Positions 46,764 to 56,487 of a stretch of 64,000 nt of DNA are shown here, piece by piece (position 1 is the first letter of the stretch; every line of letters begins with the position of its first letter). This DNA is from Marinobacter adhaerens HP15 (GTDB lineage Bacteria > Pseudomonadota > Gammaproteobacteria > Pseudomonadales > Oleiphilaceae): NCBI RefSeq assembly GCF_000166295.1, contig NC_017506.1:4216001-4280000 (forward strand), given 5' to 3'. The notes under the pieces were generated by a model that had not been told where the DNA came from, searched no databases, and saw only the letters and a list, made by a program, of their open reading frames with translations. The position numbers and the translations under genes are program-made.

Positions 46764-47765
46764 ATGAGTATCGAAATCAAGACCAATTCGGTGGAACCCA
46801 TCCGCCACACCTATGGCCACATTGCCCGTCGCTTTGGCGACAAGCCGGCAACCCGCTATCAGGAAGCCAGTTACGACATTGAGGCCAAGACCAACTTCCA
46901 CTATCGGCCGCAATGGGATTCCGAGCATACCCTGAACGATCCGACGCGCACCGCGATCCGCATGGAAGACTGGTATGCGGTTACCGATCCGCGCCAGTTC
47001 TATTACGGCGCCTATGTAGGCAATCGCGCCAAGATGCAGGAGGCGGCCGAGACCAGCTTTGGTTTCTGCGAGAAGCGTAATCTGCTGACCCGCCTTCCCC
47101 AGGAAACCCAGAAACAGCTACTACGCCTGCTGGTGCCCCTGCGTCATGTTGAGCTTGGTGCCAACATGAATAACAGCAAGATCGCCGGTGATGCGACCGC
47201 CACAACTGTCTCCCAGATGCATATCTACACCGGGATGGATCGACTGGGGATTGGCCAGTACCTCTCCCGGATTGCCCTGATGATTGACGGCAGCACCGGG
47301 GCTGGACTCGATGAATCCAAGGGCTACTGGATGGATGACGAGCTCTGGCAGCCCATGCGCAAACTGGTCGAAGACTCCCTGGTGATTGATGACTGGTTCG
47401 AGCTGACCCTGGTTCAGAACATCCTCATGGACGGCCTGATGTATCCCCTGGTCTACGACAAGATCGACACCTGGTTCGAGAGCCAGGGTGCGGAGGATGT
47501 CTCCATGCTCACCGAGTTCATGCGCGACTGGTACAAGGAGTCGCTTCGCTGGACCAACGCCATGCTGAAAGTTGTTGCGGGTGAAAGCGACGACAACCGT
47601 GAACTGCTTCAGAAGTGGATCGATCACTGGGAGCCCCAGGCCTACAACGCCCTGAAACCGTTGGCGCAAGCCTCAGCTGGCATCGACGCGCTAGACGAAG
47701 CCCGCGCCGAACTCGCCACCCGTCTCAAAAAATGTGGCTTGCAGAGCCAGGGAGTATCCGCATGA
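46764..47765 (+). CDS. dmpL: Phenol hydroxylase P1, oxygenase beta subunit
   Basis: Structural subunit of the (alpha-beta-gamma)2 diiron hydroxylase, 333 residues (DmpL is 331). It has the ferritin-like fold of the family without a full set of iron ligands; blocks such as RIEDWYAVTDPRQFYYGAYVGNRA (here RMEDWY...) are typical. ATG 46764 follows AAGGTTGAT. The end overlaps dmpM by ATGA. Confidence 0.94.
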   Translation: MSIEIKTNSVEPIRHTYGHIARRFGDKPATRYQEASYDIEAKTNFHYRPQWDSEHTLNDPTRTAIRMEDWYAVTDPRQFYYGAYVGNRAKMQEAAETSFGFCEKRNLLTRLPQETQKQLLRLLVPLRHVELGANMNNSKIAGDATATTVSQMHIYTGMDRLGIGQYLSRIALMIDGSTGAGLDESKGYWMDDELWQPMRKLVEDSLVIDDWFELTLVQNILMDGLMYPLVYDKIDTWFESQGAEDVSMLTEFMRDWYKESLRWTNAMLKVVAGESDDNRELLQKWIDHWEPQAYNALKPLAQASAGIDALDEARAELATRLKKCGLQSQGVSA

Positions 47766-48031
47766 GCCAGCTCGTATTCATTGCCTTTCAGGACAACGAC
47801 AACGCCCGGTATCTGGCGGAAGCCATTATGGAGGACAACCCGGAAGCGGAGCTCCAGCACCAGCCAGCAATGATCCGGATCCAGGCCGAGAAGCGCCTGG
47901 TCATCAACCGGGAAACAATGGAAGAAAAGCTTGGCCGGGACTGGGACGTTCAGGAAATGCTCATCGATGTAATCAGTATCGGCGGCAATGTCGATGAAGA
48001 CGATGACCACTTCATTCTTCAGTGGAACTAA
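47762..48031 (+). CDS. dmpM: Phenol hydroxylase P2, regulatory (effector) protein
   Basis: A cofactor-free coupling protein of 89 residues (DmpM is 90). It binds the hydroxylase and is needed for efficient turnover. VFIAFQDNDNARYLAEAIMEDNP and the acidic end (VDEDDDHFILQWN) match the family. The start overlaps the dmpL stop by 4 bases, which shows the true start in a longer open frame. Confidence 0.94.
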   Translation: MSQLVFIAFQDNDNARYLAEAIMEDNPEAELQHQPAMIRIQAEKRLVINRETMEEKLGRDWDVQEMLIDVISIGGNVDEDDDHFILQWN

Positions 48032-48045
48032 TCGGGAGACCTATC

Positions 48046-49593
48046 ATGGCTGTTAAAAACAAGAAATTGAACCTTAAAGACAAGTACCAGTACCTGACCC
48101 GGGATATGTCCTGGGAGCCGACCTACCAGAAGAAAGAAGACATCTACCCGGACGAGCGGTTCGAAGGCATCAAGATTACCGACTGGTCCCAGTGGGAGGA
48201 TCCGTTCCGGCTGACCATGGATGCCTACTGGAAGTACCAGGCCGAGAAAGAGAAGAAGCTGTACGCGATTTTTGATGCGTTCGCCCAGAACAATGGTCAC
48301 CAGAACATTTCAGATGCCCGTTACGTCAACGCGCTGAAGCTGTTTCTCAGTGGTGTGTCGCCGCTGGAGCATGCGGCGTACCAGGGTTATGCCAAGGTTG
48401 GCCGCCAGTTCAGCGGTGCCGGTGCGCGGGTCGCCTGTCAGATGCAGGCCATTGACGAGCTGCGTCATTCCCAGACCCAGCAGCACGCGATGAGCCACTA
48501 CAACAAACACTTCAACGGGTTGCATGATGCGGCGCACATGCACGACCGGGTGTGGTTCCTCTCGGTGCCGAAGTCGTTCTTTGACGACGCTCGCTCTGCC
48601 GGCCCGTTCGAGTTCCTGACGGCGATTTCGTTCTCGTTCGAGTATGTGCTGACGAACCTTTTGTTCGTGCCGTTCATGTCCGGCGCAGCCTACAACGGCG
48701 ATATGGCAACCGTTACCTTCGGTTTCTCCGCCCAGTCAGACGAAGCCCGGCACATGACTCTTGGTCTTGAGGTGATCAAGTTCATTCTGGAGCAGCACGA
48801 AGACAACGTGCCCATCGTCCAGCAGTGGATCGACAAGTGGTTCTGGCGTGGTTTCCGCCTGCTGAGCCTGGTGGGGATGATGATGGACTACATGCTGCCG
48901 AACAAGGTCATGTCCTGGGCGGAAGCCTGGGAGGTGTACTACGAGCAGAACGGGGGCGCGCTGTTCAAGGACCTGGAGCGTTATGGCATTCGTCCGCCCA
49001 AGTACCAGGACATCGCCAATGACGCGAAGAACCATGTAAGCCATCAGGCGTGGGCCACCTTCTACCAGTACGGCCATGCCACCAACTTCCACACCTGGAT
49101 GCCTGAAAAGGAAGAGCTGGACTGGCTGTCCGAGAAGTATCCGGACACCTTCGACAAGTACTACCGTCCACGCTTCGAGCATTGGGCGAAGGAGCACGCC
49201 GAAGGCCGTCGCTTCTACAACAACACGCTGCCCCAGCTGTGTCAGGTGTGCCAGATCCCGACCATTTTCACCGAGAAAGACGATCCGAGCATGCTCAGCC
49301 ACCGCCAGATCGAGCATGAGGGCGAACGTTATCACTTCTGCTCGGACGGATGCTGCGACATCTTCAAGAACGAGCCCGAGAAATACGTCCAGGCATGGCT
49401 GCCCGTGCACCAGATCTACCAGGGCAACTGTGAAGGCGGCGACGTCGAGACGGTGGTTTCGAAGTACTACCACATCAATATCGGCGAAGACAATTTCGAC
49501 TATGTGGGGTCCCCGGACCAGAAGCGCTGGCTCGCCATAAAGGGCAAGTCATCCGAGGAGAAGACCGAGAGCGCCAAGCAAGACGCAGCCTGA
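48046..49593 (+). CDS. dmpN: Phenol hydroxylase P3, oxygenase alpha subunit (diiron)
   Basis: Catalytic subunit that adds oxygen to phenol to give catechol, 515 residues. The carboxylate-bridged diiron site is complete: Glu108 (PLEHA), Glu138 and His141 (DELRH), Glu199 (FSFEY), Glu233 and His236 (SDEARH). A C-terminal Cys cluster (CQVCQIP, CSDGCCD) is the zinc-like YHS-type region seen in family members. The start has CGGGAG before it. A stem-loop follows the gene. Confidence 0.95.
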   Translation: MAVKNKKLNLKDKYQYLTRDMSWEPTYQKKEDIYPDERFEGIKITDWSQWEDPFRLTMDAYWKYQAEKEKKLYAIFDAFAQNNGHQNISDARYVNALKLFLSGVSPLEHAAYQGYAKVGRQFSGAGARVACQMQAIDELRHSQTQQHAMSHYNKHFNGLHDAAHMHDRVWFLSVPKSFFDDARSAGPFEFLTAISFSFEYVLTNLLFVPFMSGAAYNGDMATVTFGFSAQSDEARHMTLGLEVIKFILEQHEDNVPIVQQWIDKWFWRGFRLLSLVGMMMDYMLPNKVMSWAEAWEVYYEQNGGALFKDLERYGIRPPKYQDIANDAKNHVSHQAWATFYQYGHATNFHTWMPEKEELDWLSEKYPDTFDKYYRPRFEHWAKEHAEGRRFYNNTLPQLCQVCQIPTIFTEKDDPSMLSHRQIEHEGERYHFCSDGCCDIFKNEPEKYVQAWLPVHQIYQGNCEGGDVETVVSKYYHINIGEDNFDYVGSPDQKRWLAIKGKSSEEKTESAKQDAA

Positions 49594-49603
49594 TCCGGGA
49601 TTC

Positions 49604-49626
49604 GCCCGGTGTCATTGGCACCGGGC
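49604..49626 (+). other. Stem-loop between dmpN and dmpO
   Basis: GCCCGGTG and CACCGGGC form a perfect 8-bp stem with a 7-base loop, 11 bases after the dmpN stop. The bases after it (GTTTCACC) are not a terminator T run. It may protect the upstream mRNA from 3' exonucleases or reduce read-through. Confidence 0.55.
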
Positions 49627-49658
49627 GTTTCACCCACAAAAACAACAAGGTGACCATC

Positions 49659-50018
49659 ATGAGTGTGAACGCTTTATACGATTACAAGTTTGAACCCCGG
49701 GACAAGGTAGAGAACTTTCATGGCATGCAGTTGCTGTATCTCTACTGGCCCCACCATCTGATGTACTGCTCACCGTTTGCCTTCCTGGTGCAGCCAGACA
49801 TGACCTTTGGAGCCTTCATCGAGGAGGTGCTGAAGCCGGCGGTCGAGGCTCACCCGGACTCGGCCAGAGCCAGATTCCTGGACGCCCAGTGGCAACTCAA
49901 CGGCGAGCCTTTCACGCCGGACCCATCGGCCACCCTTAAGAGCAGTGGCATTGACCACAAGAGCATGCTGACTGTGATCACTCCAGAACTGAACGGCATT
50001 GCCGGCTCTGCATCCTGA
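49659..50018 (+). CDS. dmpO: Phenol hydroxylase P4, oxygenase gamma subunit
   Basis: Small subunit of the diiron hydroxylase, 119 residues, the same as DmpO. MSVNALYDYKFEPRDKVENFHGMQLLYLYWPHHLMYCSP is typical. ATG 49659 follows AAGGTGA. It lies 65 bases after dmpN, the largest gap in the operon, and that gap holds a stem-loop and an AACAACAA motif. Confidence 0.94.
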   Translation: MSVNALYDYKFEPRDKVENFHGMQLLYLYWPHHLMYCSPFAFLVQPDMTFGAFIEEVLKPAVEAHPDSARARFLDAQWQLNGEPFTPDPSATLKSSGIDHKSMLTVITPELNGIAGSAS

Positions 50019-50028
50019 GGTAAGCGCC

Positions 50029-51090
50029 ATGAGTCACACCGTAACGATCGAGCCCATAGGCGAGCAGATTGAAGTGGAGGATGGGCAGACCATCCTTCAA
50101 GCCGCACTGCGCCAGGGTGTCTGGTTGCCGTTTGCCTGCGGGCATGGCACCTGCGCCACCTGTAAGGTCCAGGTACTGGAAGGTGATGTCGAAATTGGTG
50201 ACGCCTCGCCCTTCGCCCTGATGGATATCGAACGTGACGAGGGCAAGGTATTGGCCTGCTGCGCCACTGTTGAAAGCGATGTCACCATCGAAGCGGATAT
50301 CGATGTGGATCCGGATTTCGAGGGCTACCCGGTTGAGGACTATACCGCCACTGTGACGGGCATCGTGGAGCTTTCTCCAACCATCAGAGGTGTGCATTTG
50401 AAGCTGGACCGCCCCATGACGTTCCAGGCGGGCCAGTACATCAATATCGAGTTGCCTGGTGTCGATGGCGCCCGGGCATTCTCTCTGGCTAATCCACCCG
50501 GCAAAGCCGATGAAGTGGAGCTGCATGTTCGTCTCGTTGAGGGCGGTGCTGCCACTACTTACATCCACGAACAACTGAAAACCGGTGATGCGCTGAATCT
50601 TTCAGGCCCCTACGGCCAGTTCTTCGTACGCAGTTCCCAGCCTGGCGACCTGATCTTCATCGCTGGCGGTTCAGGGCTGTCCAGCCCCCAATCGATGATC
50701 CTGGATCTTCTGGAACAGAACGACGAACGCAAGATTGTCCTGTTCCAGGGCGCCAGAAACCTTGCCGAGCTCTACAACCGGGAGTTATTCGAGGCTCTGG
50801 ATCGCGATCACGACAACTTCACCTATGTACCGGCTCTCAGTCAGGCGGAAGAAGACGCTGAATGGCAGGGTTTCCGTGGCTATGTCCATGACGCCGCCAA
50901 AGCCCATTTCGATGGCCGTTTTGCTGGCAACAAGGCCTACCTGTGTGGCCCCCCTCCGATGATTGATGCGGCTATCACGGCACTGATGCAGGGGCGGCTG
51001 TTCGAGCGTGACATCTTTATGGAGAAGTTCCTGACAGCGGCGGACGGGGCGGAAGACACCCAGCGTTCGGCCCTGTTCAAGAAGATATAA
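50029..51090 (+). CDS. dmpP: Phenol hydroxylase P5, NADH:ferredoxin-type reductase
   Basis: Passes electrons from NADH through FAD and a 2Fe-2S centre to the oxygenase, 353 residues as in DmpP. The plant-type ferredoxin domain has Cys37, Cys42, Cys45 and Cys77. It is followed by a FAD-binding barrel (the RAFSLANPP block) and an NAD domain (FIAGGSGLSSPQSM, CGPPPMIDA). The start ATG 50029 is 10 bases after dmpO. Confidence 0.95.
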   Translation: MSHTVTIEPIGEQIEVEDGQTILQAALRQGVWLPFACGHGTCATCKVQVLEGDVEIGDASPFALMDIERDEGKVLACCATVESDVTIEADIDVDPDFEGYPVEDYTATVTGIVELSPTIRGVHLKLDRPMTFQAGQYINIELPGVDGARAFSLANPPGKADEVELHVRLVEGGAATTYIHEQLKTGDALNLSGPYGQFFVRSSQPGDLIFIAGGSGLSSPQSMILDLLEQNDERKIVLFQGARNLAELYNRELFEALDRDHDNFTYVPALSQAEEDAEWQGFRGYVHDAAKAHFDGRFAGNKAYLCGPPPMIDAAITALMQGRLFERDIFMEKFLTAADGAEDTQRSALFKKI

Positions 51091-51103
51091 CCGGAGGTGC
51101 GCC

Positions 51104-51439
51104 ATGGGTATCGGATGCCAGGTAACCAACCGGACAACCGGGGACAGCTTTACTTGCGGTGAAGGGCAAAGCGTTCTCAAAGCGATGGAGCAATGGGGTG
51201 TGAAGTGCGTTCCCGTCGGCTGCCGTGGCGGTGGCTGCGGCTTCTGCAAGATCCGGGTGGTCGAGGGTGAATACGAGTGCGGAAAGATGAGCCGCGCACA
51301 CGCACCGCCGGAAGCCATTGAGCAAGGGGAGGTCCTGGCCTGCCGGATCTATCCGGTCACCGATCTGACTATTGAGTGCCTGGAGCCATCCGCGCCGGGC
51401 GAAACGAGCGAGCAAACAACAACAAGAGCGTTGAGGTAA
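51104..51439 (+). CDS. dmpQ: Chloroplast-type ferredoxin that reactivates catechol dioxygenase
   Basis: A 2Fe-2S ferredoxin of 111 residues with Cys40, Cys45, Cys48 and Cys80. Its homologues XylT and DmpQ re-reduce catechol 2,3-dioxygenase that was oxidised by substituted catechols. Its place directly before the dioxygenase gene (5 bases) agrees. GGAGGTGCGCC precedes the start. Confidence 0.93.
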   Translation: MGIGCQVTNRTTGDSFTCGEGQSVLKAMEQWGVKCVPVGCRGGGCGFCKIRVVEGEYECGKMSRAHAPPEAIEQGEVLACRIYPVTDLTIECLEPSAPGETSEQTTTRALR

Positions 51440-51444
51440 CTGTC

Positions 51445-52368
51445 ATGAAAAAAGGTGTAATGCGTCCCGGCCACGTCCAGATCCGCGTACTCGATATGGA
51501 TGAGGCCCTCAAACACTACACAGACCTTCTGGGTCTGATTGAAACCGACCGGGACGATCACGGTCGCGTGTATCTGAAAGCCTGGACGGAGGTGGACAAG
51601 TTCTCGGTTGTGCTCCGACCTGCTGATGAGCCTGGCATGGACTTTATGGCCTTCAAGGTGGTGGATGAAGCCTCCCTGCAGCAACTCGAAAAAGATCTGG
51701 CAGATCATGGCGTGGAGGTTGAACAGGTTCCGGAAGGGGAACTGAAAGATTGCGGTCGGCGGGTTCGGTTCAACGCCCCCTCGGGTCACACGTTCGAACT
51801 TTACGCTGACAAGAAGTACACCGGCAAATGGGGCATTACCGAAGTAAACCCGGAAGCCTGGCCGCGTGGCCTGGATGGCATGAAAGCGGTCCGCTTCGAC
51901 CACTGTCTTCTTTATGGGCCAGAGTTGGCTGCCACCTACGACCTGTTCGTTAACGTGCTCGGATTCTATCTGGCCGAACAGGTGCTCGACGGCGACGGAA
52001 CCCGAATCGCGCAGTTCCTCACTCTGTCCACCAAGGCTCATGACATTGCCTTTATTCATCATGAAGAGAAAGGCAAGTTCCACCACGCTTCGTTCTACCT
52101 GGAAACCTGGGAAGACGTGCTCAGGGCGGCCGATCTGATCTCTATGACCGACACCTCCATTGATATCGGTCCCACCCGACATGGCCTGACCCATGGCAAG
52201 ACGATCTATTTCTTCGATCCTTCCGGCAACCGCAACGAAGTGTTCTGTGGCGGAGATTACAACTACCCCGATCACAAGCCGGTTACCTGGCAGGCAGAGC
52301 AACTGGGCAAAGCCATCTTCTACCACGACCGGGTATTGAACGAACGGTTCCTGACGGTACTGACCTGA
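51445..52368 (+). CDS. dmpB: Catechol 2,3-dioxygenase
   Basis: Opens the catechol ring next to the hydroxyls (meta cleavage) to 2-hydroxymuconic semialdehyde, 307 residues as in XylE/DmpB. The Fe(II) ligands are at the standard numbers: His153, His214 and Glu265 ([24 protein letters not shown]). ATG 51445 begins [12 protein letters not shown]; the frame is open further upstream into dmpQ. Confidence 0.97.
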   Translation: MKKGVMRPGHVQIRVLDMDEALKHYTDLLGLIETDRDDHGRVYLKAWTEVDKFSVVLRPADEPGMDFMAFKVVDEASLQQLEKDLADHGVEVEQVPEGELKDCGRRVRFNAPSGHTFELYADKKYTGKWGITEVNPEAWPRGLDGMKAVRFDHCLLYGPELAATYDLFVNVLGFYLAEQVLDGDGTRIAQFLTLSTKAHDIAFIHHEEKGKFHHASFYLETWEDVLRAADLISMTDTSIDIGPTRHGLTHGKTIYFFDPSGNRNEVFCGGDYNYPDHKPVTWQAEQLGKAIFYHDRVLNERFLTVLT

Positions 52369-52401
52369 CAACCGACACTGGCGCAACAGGATTTAGCAGC
52401 A

Positions 52402-53862
52402 ATGAAAGACATCAAACACTACATCAATGGGCAGTACGTTGGTTCGGCCAGTGGCAGGCTGTTCGACAACGTTAATCCTGCGAACGGCAAAGTGATCAGC
52501 AAGGTTCACGAAGCCGGCCGGGAAGAGGTGGACGCAGCAGTGAAGGCGGCAAGAGCCGCGCTGCGGGGTCCCTGGGGCAAAATGACCCTGGAACAGCGTA
52601 CCGCCATCCTTCACAAAGTGGCGGATGGTATCAACGCCCGTTTTGATGAGTTCCTGGAGGCAGAGTGTCTCGATACCGGCAAGCCGAAATCTCTGGCCAG
52701 CCATATCGACATCCCCCGGGGGGCCGCCAACTTCAAAGTGTTCGCGGACATGATCAAGAACGTGCCCACCGAATCCTTTGAAATGCCGACTCCGGATGGT
52801 ACCGGTGCCCTGAACTATGCGGTCCGTCGTCCGAAAGGCGTCATTGGCGTCATCAGTCCCTGGAACCTGCCTTTGCTGCTGATGACCTGGAAGGTCGGAC
52901 CGGCCCTGGCCTGCGGCAATACAGTGGTGGTCAAGCCGTCGGAAGAGACACCGACCACCACAGCCCTTTTGGGCGAGGTGATGAAAGAGGCCGGCGTTCC
53001 GGACGGTGTCTACAACGTGGTGCATGGCTTCGGCGGTGATTCTGCCGGTGCGTATCTGACCGAGCATCCACAGGTAGACGGCTTTACCTTCACCGGCGAG
53101 ACCGGTACTGGCGAGGTCATTATGAAGGCCGCTGCTAAAGGTATCCGCGACATTTCCCTGGAGCTGGGAGGCAAGAATGCCGGTCTGGTATTCGCAGACT
53201 GTGACATGGAAAAGGCGATTGAGGGCACCATGCGTTCCGCCTTCGCGAACTGTGGTCAGGTCTGCCTGGGTACCGAGCGGGTCTACGTTGAGCGTTCGAT
53301 CTTCGACGAGTTCGTCGGCCGTCTGAAGGAAGCGGCGGAGGGCCTGAAGATCGGTCCCCCCGATGATGCCGACGCCAACCTTGGGCCACTGGTGAGTCTC
53401 AAGCACCGTGAGAAAGTCCTCTCCTACTACCAGAAAGCGGTTGATGACGGCGCTACCGTGGTCACCGGCGGCGGTGTTCCGGACATGCCTGCAGAGCTGG
53501 CGGGCGGCGCCTGGGTTGAGCCGACCATCTGGACCGGTCTCCCGGACGACTCGGCGGTGGTGACGGACGAAATCTTCGGCCCCTGTTGCCACATTCGCCC
53601 CTTCGACACCGAAGAGGAGGCCATTGAGCTGGCCAACAGCCTGCCGTACGGGCTGGCCTCTGCGATCTGGAGCGAAAACATCACCCGTGCGCACCGCGTT
53701 GCTGGCCAGATTGAGGCGGGCATTATCTGGGTGAATAGCTGGTTCCTGCGGGACCTTCGGACCCCCTTCGGCGGGAGCAAACAATCGGGTGTTGGCCGCG
53801 AGGGTGGCGTTCATTCGCTGGAGTTCTACACCGAGATGAAGAACATCTGCGTGAAACTGTGA
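52402..53862 (+). CDS. dmpC: 2-hydroxymuconic semialdehyde dehydrogenase
   Basis: An NAD-dependent aldehyde dehydrogenase of 486 residues that makes 2-hydroxymuconate, the entry to the oxalocrotonate branch. It has SPWNLPLLLMTWK, the catalytic Glu in LELGGKN and the catalytic Cys in NCGQVCLGTERVYV. It lies 33 bases after dmpB. Confidence 0.95.
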   Translation: MKDIKHYINGQYVGSASGRLFDNVNPANGKVISKVHEAGREEVDAAVKAARAALRGPWGKMTLEQRTAILHKVADGINARFDEFLEAECLDTGKPKSLASHIDIPRGAANFKVFADMIKNVPTESFEMPTPDGTGALNYAVRRPKGVIGVISPWNLPLLLMTWKVGPALACGNTVVVKPSEETPTTTALLGEVMKEAGVPDGVYNVVHGFGGDSAGAYLTEHPQVDGFTFTGETGTGEVIMKAAAKGIRDISLELGGKNAGLVFADCDMEKAIEGTMRSAFANCGQVCLGTERVYVERSIFDEFVGRLKEAAEGLKIGPPDDADANLGPLVSLKHREKVLSYYQKAVDDGATVVTGGGVPDMPAELAGGAWVEPTIWTGLPDDSAVVTDEIFGPCCHIRPFDTEEEAIELANSLPYGLASAIWSENITRAHRVAGQIEAGIIWVNSWFLRDLRTPFGGSKQSGVGREGGVHSLEFYTEMKNICVKL

Positions 53863-53869
53863 GGCAGCC

Positions 53870-54727
53870 ATGAACGCTCCTGTAGAGAGTCCGGAAATCG
53901 GGCGAGAGATTAACGCCGCTGGCTACAGCACCAACCTGCACGACCTGGGAGAGGGATTTCCGGTCATGATGATTCACGGGTCAGGTCCAGGCGTTACAGC
54001 CTGGGCCAATTGGCGACTGGTGATGCCTGAGCTGGCTCGAAATCGGCGCGTGATTGCGCCAGACATGCTTGGTTTTGGATACAGCGAGCGGCCTGCGGAC
54101 CAAACCTACAACCGGGAACGCTGGGTGAAGCACGCAATTGGCGTTCTGGACGAGTTGGGCCTGGAACAGGTTGATCTCGTGGGTAACTCGTTCGGCGGCG
54201 GACTGGCCCTCGCCCTGGCCATTGAACATCCGCAAAGGGTGCGTCGGCTGGTGCTGATGGGGTCGGTGGGTGTGAGCTTTCCGATCACCCAGGGTCTGGA
54301 TGAAGTCTGGGGTTACGAGCCCTCGCTGGACACCATGCGCCGGCTGATGGATGTGTTCGCCTACGACAAGAGTCTGCTGACCGAAGAGCTGGCACAGATG
54401 CGTTACCAGGCCAGTGTCCGTGCAGGTTTCCAGGAGTCGTTTTCCGCCATGTTCCCGGCGCCGCGCCAGCGTTGGGTCGACAACCTTGCGAGCAAGGAAG
54501 AGGACATTCGGGCGCTACCCCACGAAACCCTGATACTCCATGGCCGCGAGGATGAAGTGATCCCGCTGGAGGCGTCACTGAAGCTGGCCGAACTGATCAA
54601 CCGGGCCCAGCTTCATGTTTTTGGACGTTGCGGACACTGGACACAAATTGAACATGCCAGCCGTTTTGCACGACTGGTCAACGATTTCCTGAGCGAAGCC
54701 GACCAGGCCGCCACCGGAGGTAATTAA
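53870..54727 (+). CDS. dmpD: 2-hydroxymuconic semialdehyde hydrolase
   Basis: An alpha/beta hydrolase of 285 residues, serving the hydrolytic branch for ketone-type cleavage products (from 3-methylcatechol). The nucleophile Ser107 is in GNSFGGG; the oxyanion region is HGSGPGVTAWANW, and the catalytic Asp and His are in HGREDEVIP and GRCGHWTQIE. The stop overlaps dmpE by one base. Confidence 0.95.
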   Translation: MNAPVESPEIGREINAAGYSTNLHDLGEGFPVMMIHGSGPGVTAWANWRLVMPELARNRRVIAPDMLGFGYSERPADQTYNRERWVKHAIGVLDELGLEQVDLVGNSFGGGLALALAIEHPQRVRRLVLMGSVGVSFPITQGLDEVWGYEPSLDTMRRLMDVFAYDKSLLTEELAQMRYQASVRAGFQESFSAMFPAPRQRWVDNLASKEEDIRALPHETLILHGREDEVIPLEASLKLAELINRAQLHVFGRCGHWTQIEHASRFARLVNDFLSEADQAATGGN

Positions 54728-55512
54728 TGGAACAGTCAAAAATTCAGGCGCTTGGCGACGAGTTATACCAGGCCATGTTGAGCCGGGAAGCAGTTGCGCC
54801 GCTGACCAGTCGTGGTCAAGAAATCAGTATCGACGATGCCTACCACATTTCCCTGCGCATGCTGGAGCGTCGTCTTGCCGATGGGGCCTCCATCATTGGC
54901 AAGAAGATCGGTGTAACCAGCAAGGCGGTGCAGAACATGCTGAACGTACACCAGCCGGATTTCGGGTACCTCACCGACGACATGGTGTTCAACAGTGGCG
55001 AGGTGATGCCCATCAGTGATCGGCTGATTGCCCCCCGGGCGGAGGGCGAAATTGCCTTCATCCTGAAAAAGGATCTGACCGGACCAGGGATCACCAATGC
55101 AGACGTGCTGGCGGCAACCGAGTGTGTGATGCCCTGTTTCGAAATCGTCGATTCCCGCATCCAGGACTGGAAGATCGCCATCCAGGACACCATTGCCGAC
55201 AACGCCTCCTGTGGTTTGTTTGTTCTGGGGGATCAGGCGGTGTCTCCGCGCAAGGTGGATCTGGTGACTTGCGGCATGGTGGTGGAGAAGAACGGCAGTG
55301 TTCTCAGTGCCGGGGCCGGAGCGGCAGCACTCGGTTCTCCGGTGAATTGCGTGACCTGGCTGGCTAATACCCTGGGCGAGTTCGGTATTTCCCTGAGGGC
55401 AGGGGAGGTCATCCTTTCCGGTTCTCTGGTGCCACTGGAGCCGGTCAAGGCCGGTGACTATATGCGGGTTGATATCGGTGGCATCGGTAGCGCCTCGGTG
55501 CGTTTTGCCTGA
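54727..55512 (+). CDS. dmpE: 2-hydroxypenta-2,4-dienoate hydratase
   Basis: Adds water to 2-hydroxypent-2,4-dienoate to give 4-hydroxy-2-oxovalerate, 261 residues. It shares the fold of dmpH (GKKIGVTSKAVQNML, RAEGEIAFIL, EIVDSRIQDW), as expected for these paralogues. The start overlaps the dmpD stop (TAATG). Confidence 0.95.
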   Translation: MEQSKIQALGDELYQAMLSREAVAPLTSRGQEISIDDAYHISLRMLERRLADGASIIGKKIGVTSKAVQNMLNVHQPDFGYLTDDMVFNSGEVMPISDRLIAPRAEGEIAFILKKDLTGPGITNADVLAATECVMPCFEIVDSRIQDWKIAIQDTIADNASCGLFVLGDQAVSPRKVDLVTCGMVVEKNGSVLSAGAGAAALGSPVNCVTWLANTLGEFGISLRAGEVILSGSLVPLEPVKAGDYMRVDIGGIGSASVRFA

Positions 55513-55538
55513 TTGAAAAGAACAACGAGGACTAGGCT

Positions 55539-56474
55539 ATGAGCAAGAAAATAAAGGCAGCCATCATCGGCTCGGGCAACATCGGCACCGACCTGATGAT
55601 CAAGATTCTGCGCAATGGCAAGAACATTGAAATGGGCGCCATGGTCGGGATCGATCCGGAATCGGACGGTCTGGCCCGTGCTGCCCGGATGGGCGTGGCC
55701 ACCACCCACGAAGGGGTGGATGGACTGGTGAAGATGCCGGAATTCGCCGACATCGACATTGTATTCGATGCAACCTCCGCAAAGGCCCACATGCACAACG
55801 AGGTTTTTCTGCGCGGCCACAAGGAGAGCATCAAGATTATTGATATGACGCCTGCGGCGATCGGCCCCTACTGCGTGCCGGTGGTGAACCTTGAGCAGCA
55901 GCTTCAGGAAGGCAACGTCAACATGGTTACCTGCGGCGGCCAGGCCACCATTCCCATGGTTGCGGCGGTTTCACGAGTGGCCAAGGCCCACTACGCCGAA
56001 ATCGTTGCCTCGATTTCCTCGAAGTCCGCCGGCCCCGGTACCCGCGCCAATATCGACGAGTTTACCCAAACCACGTCCCGGGCCATTGAGGTGGTGGGCG
56101 GTGCCCAGAAGGGCAAGGCCATCATCATCCTGAATCCGGCCGAGCCGCCCCTCCTGATGCGCGATACCGTGTACGTGCTCTCCGACGCGGCAGACAAGGC
56201 TGAAGTGGAGGCCTCGGTGGAAGAAATGGTCCAGGCCGTAAACAGCTATGTGCCAGGCTACCGCCTGAAGCAGAAAGTGCAGTTTGATGACATCCCCGAA
56301 GACCAGCCCATGAACGTTCCAGGCCTGGGTCGCTTCAGCGGCCTGAAGACCTCCATCTTCCTGGAAGTGGAGGGCGCGGCCCACTACCTGCCGGCCTATG
56401 CAGGCAATCTGGACATCATGACCTCCGCCGCTCTCGGTACCGCCGAGCGCATCGCCGAATCGCTGGTCAACTGA
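55539..56474 (+). CDS. dmpF: Acetaldehyde dehydrogenase (acylating)
   Basis: Turns acetaldehyde, NAD and CoA into acetyl-CoA, 311 residues. The NAD motif GSGNIGTDL is at 11-19, and the catalytic Cys132 is in VTCGGQA. It forms a channelling complex with the DmpG aldolase, which follows 13 bases later. AAGAACAA lies before its ribosome site. Confidence 0.96.
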   Translation: MSKKIKAAIIGSGNIGTDLMIKILRNGKNIEMGAMVGIDPESDGLARAARMGVATTHEGVDGLVKMPEFADIDIVFDATSAKAHMHNEVFLRGHKESIKIIDMTPAAIGPYCVPVVNLEQQLQEGNVNMVTCGGQATIPMVAAVSRVAKAHYAEIVASISSKSAGPGTRANIDEFTQTTSRAIEVVGGAQKGKAIIILNPAEPPLLMRDTVYVLSDAADKAEVEASVEEMVQAVNSYVPGYRLKQKVQFDDIPEDQPMNVPGLGRFSGLKTSIFLEVEGAAHYLPAYAGNLDIMTSAALGTAERIAESLVN

Positions 56475-56487
56475 GGAGGATATTCCC

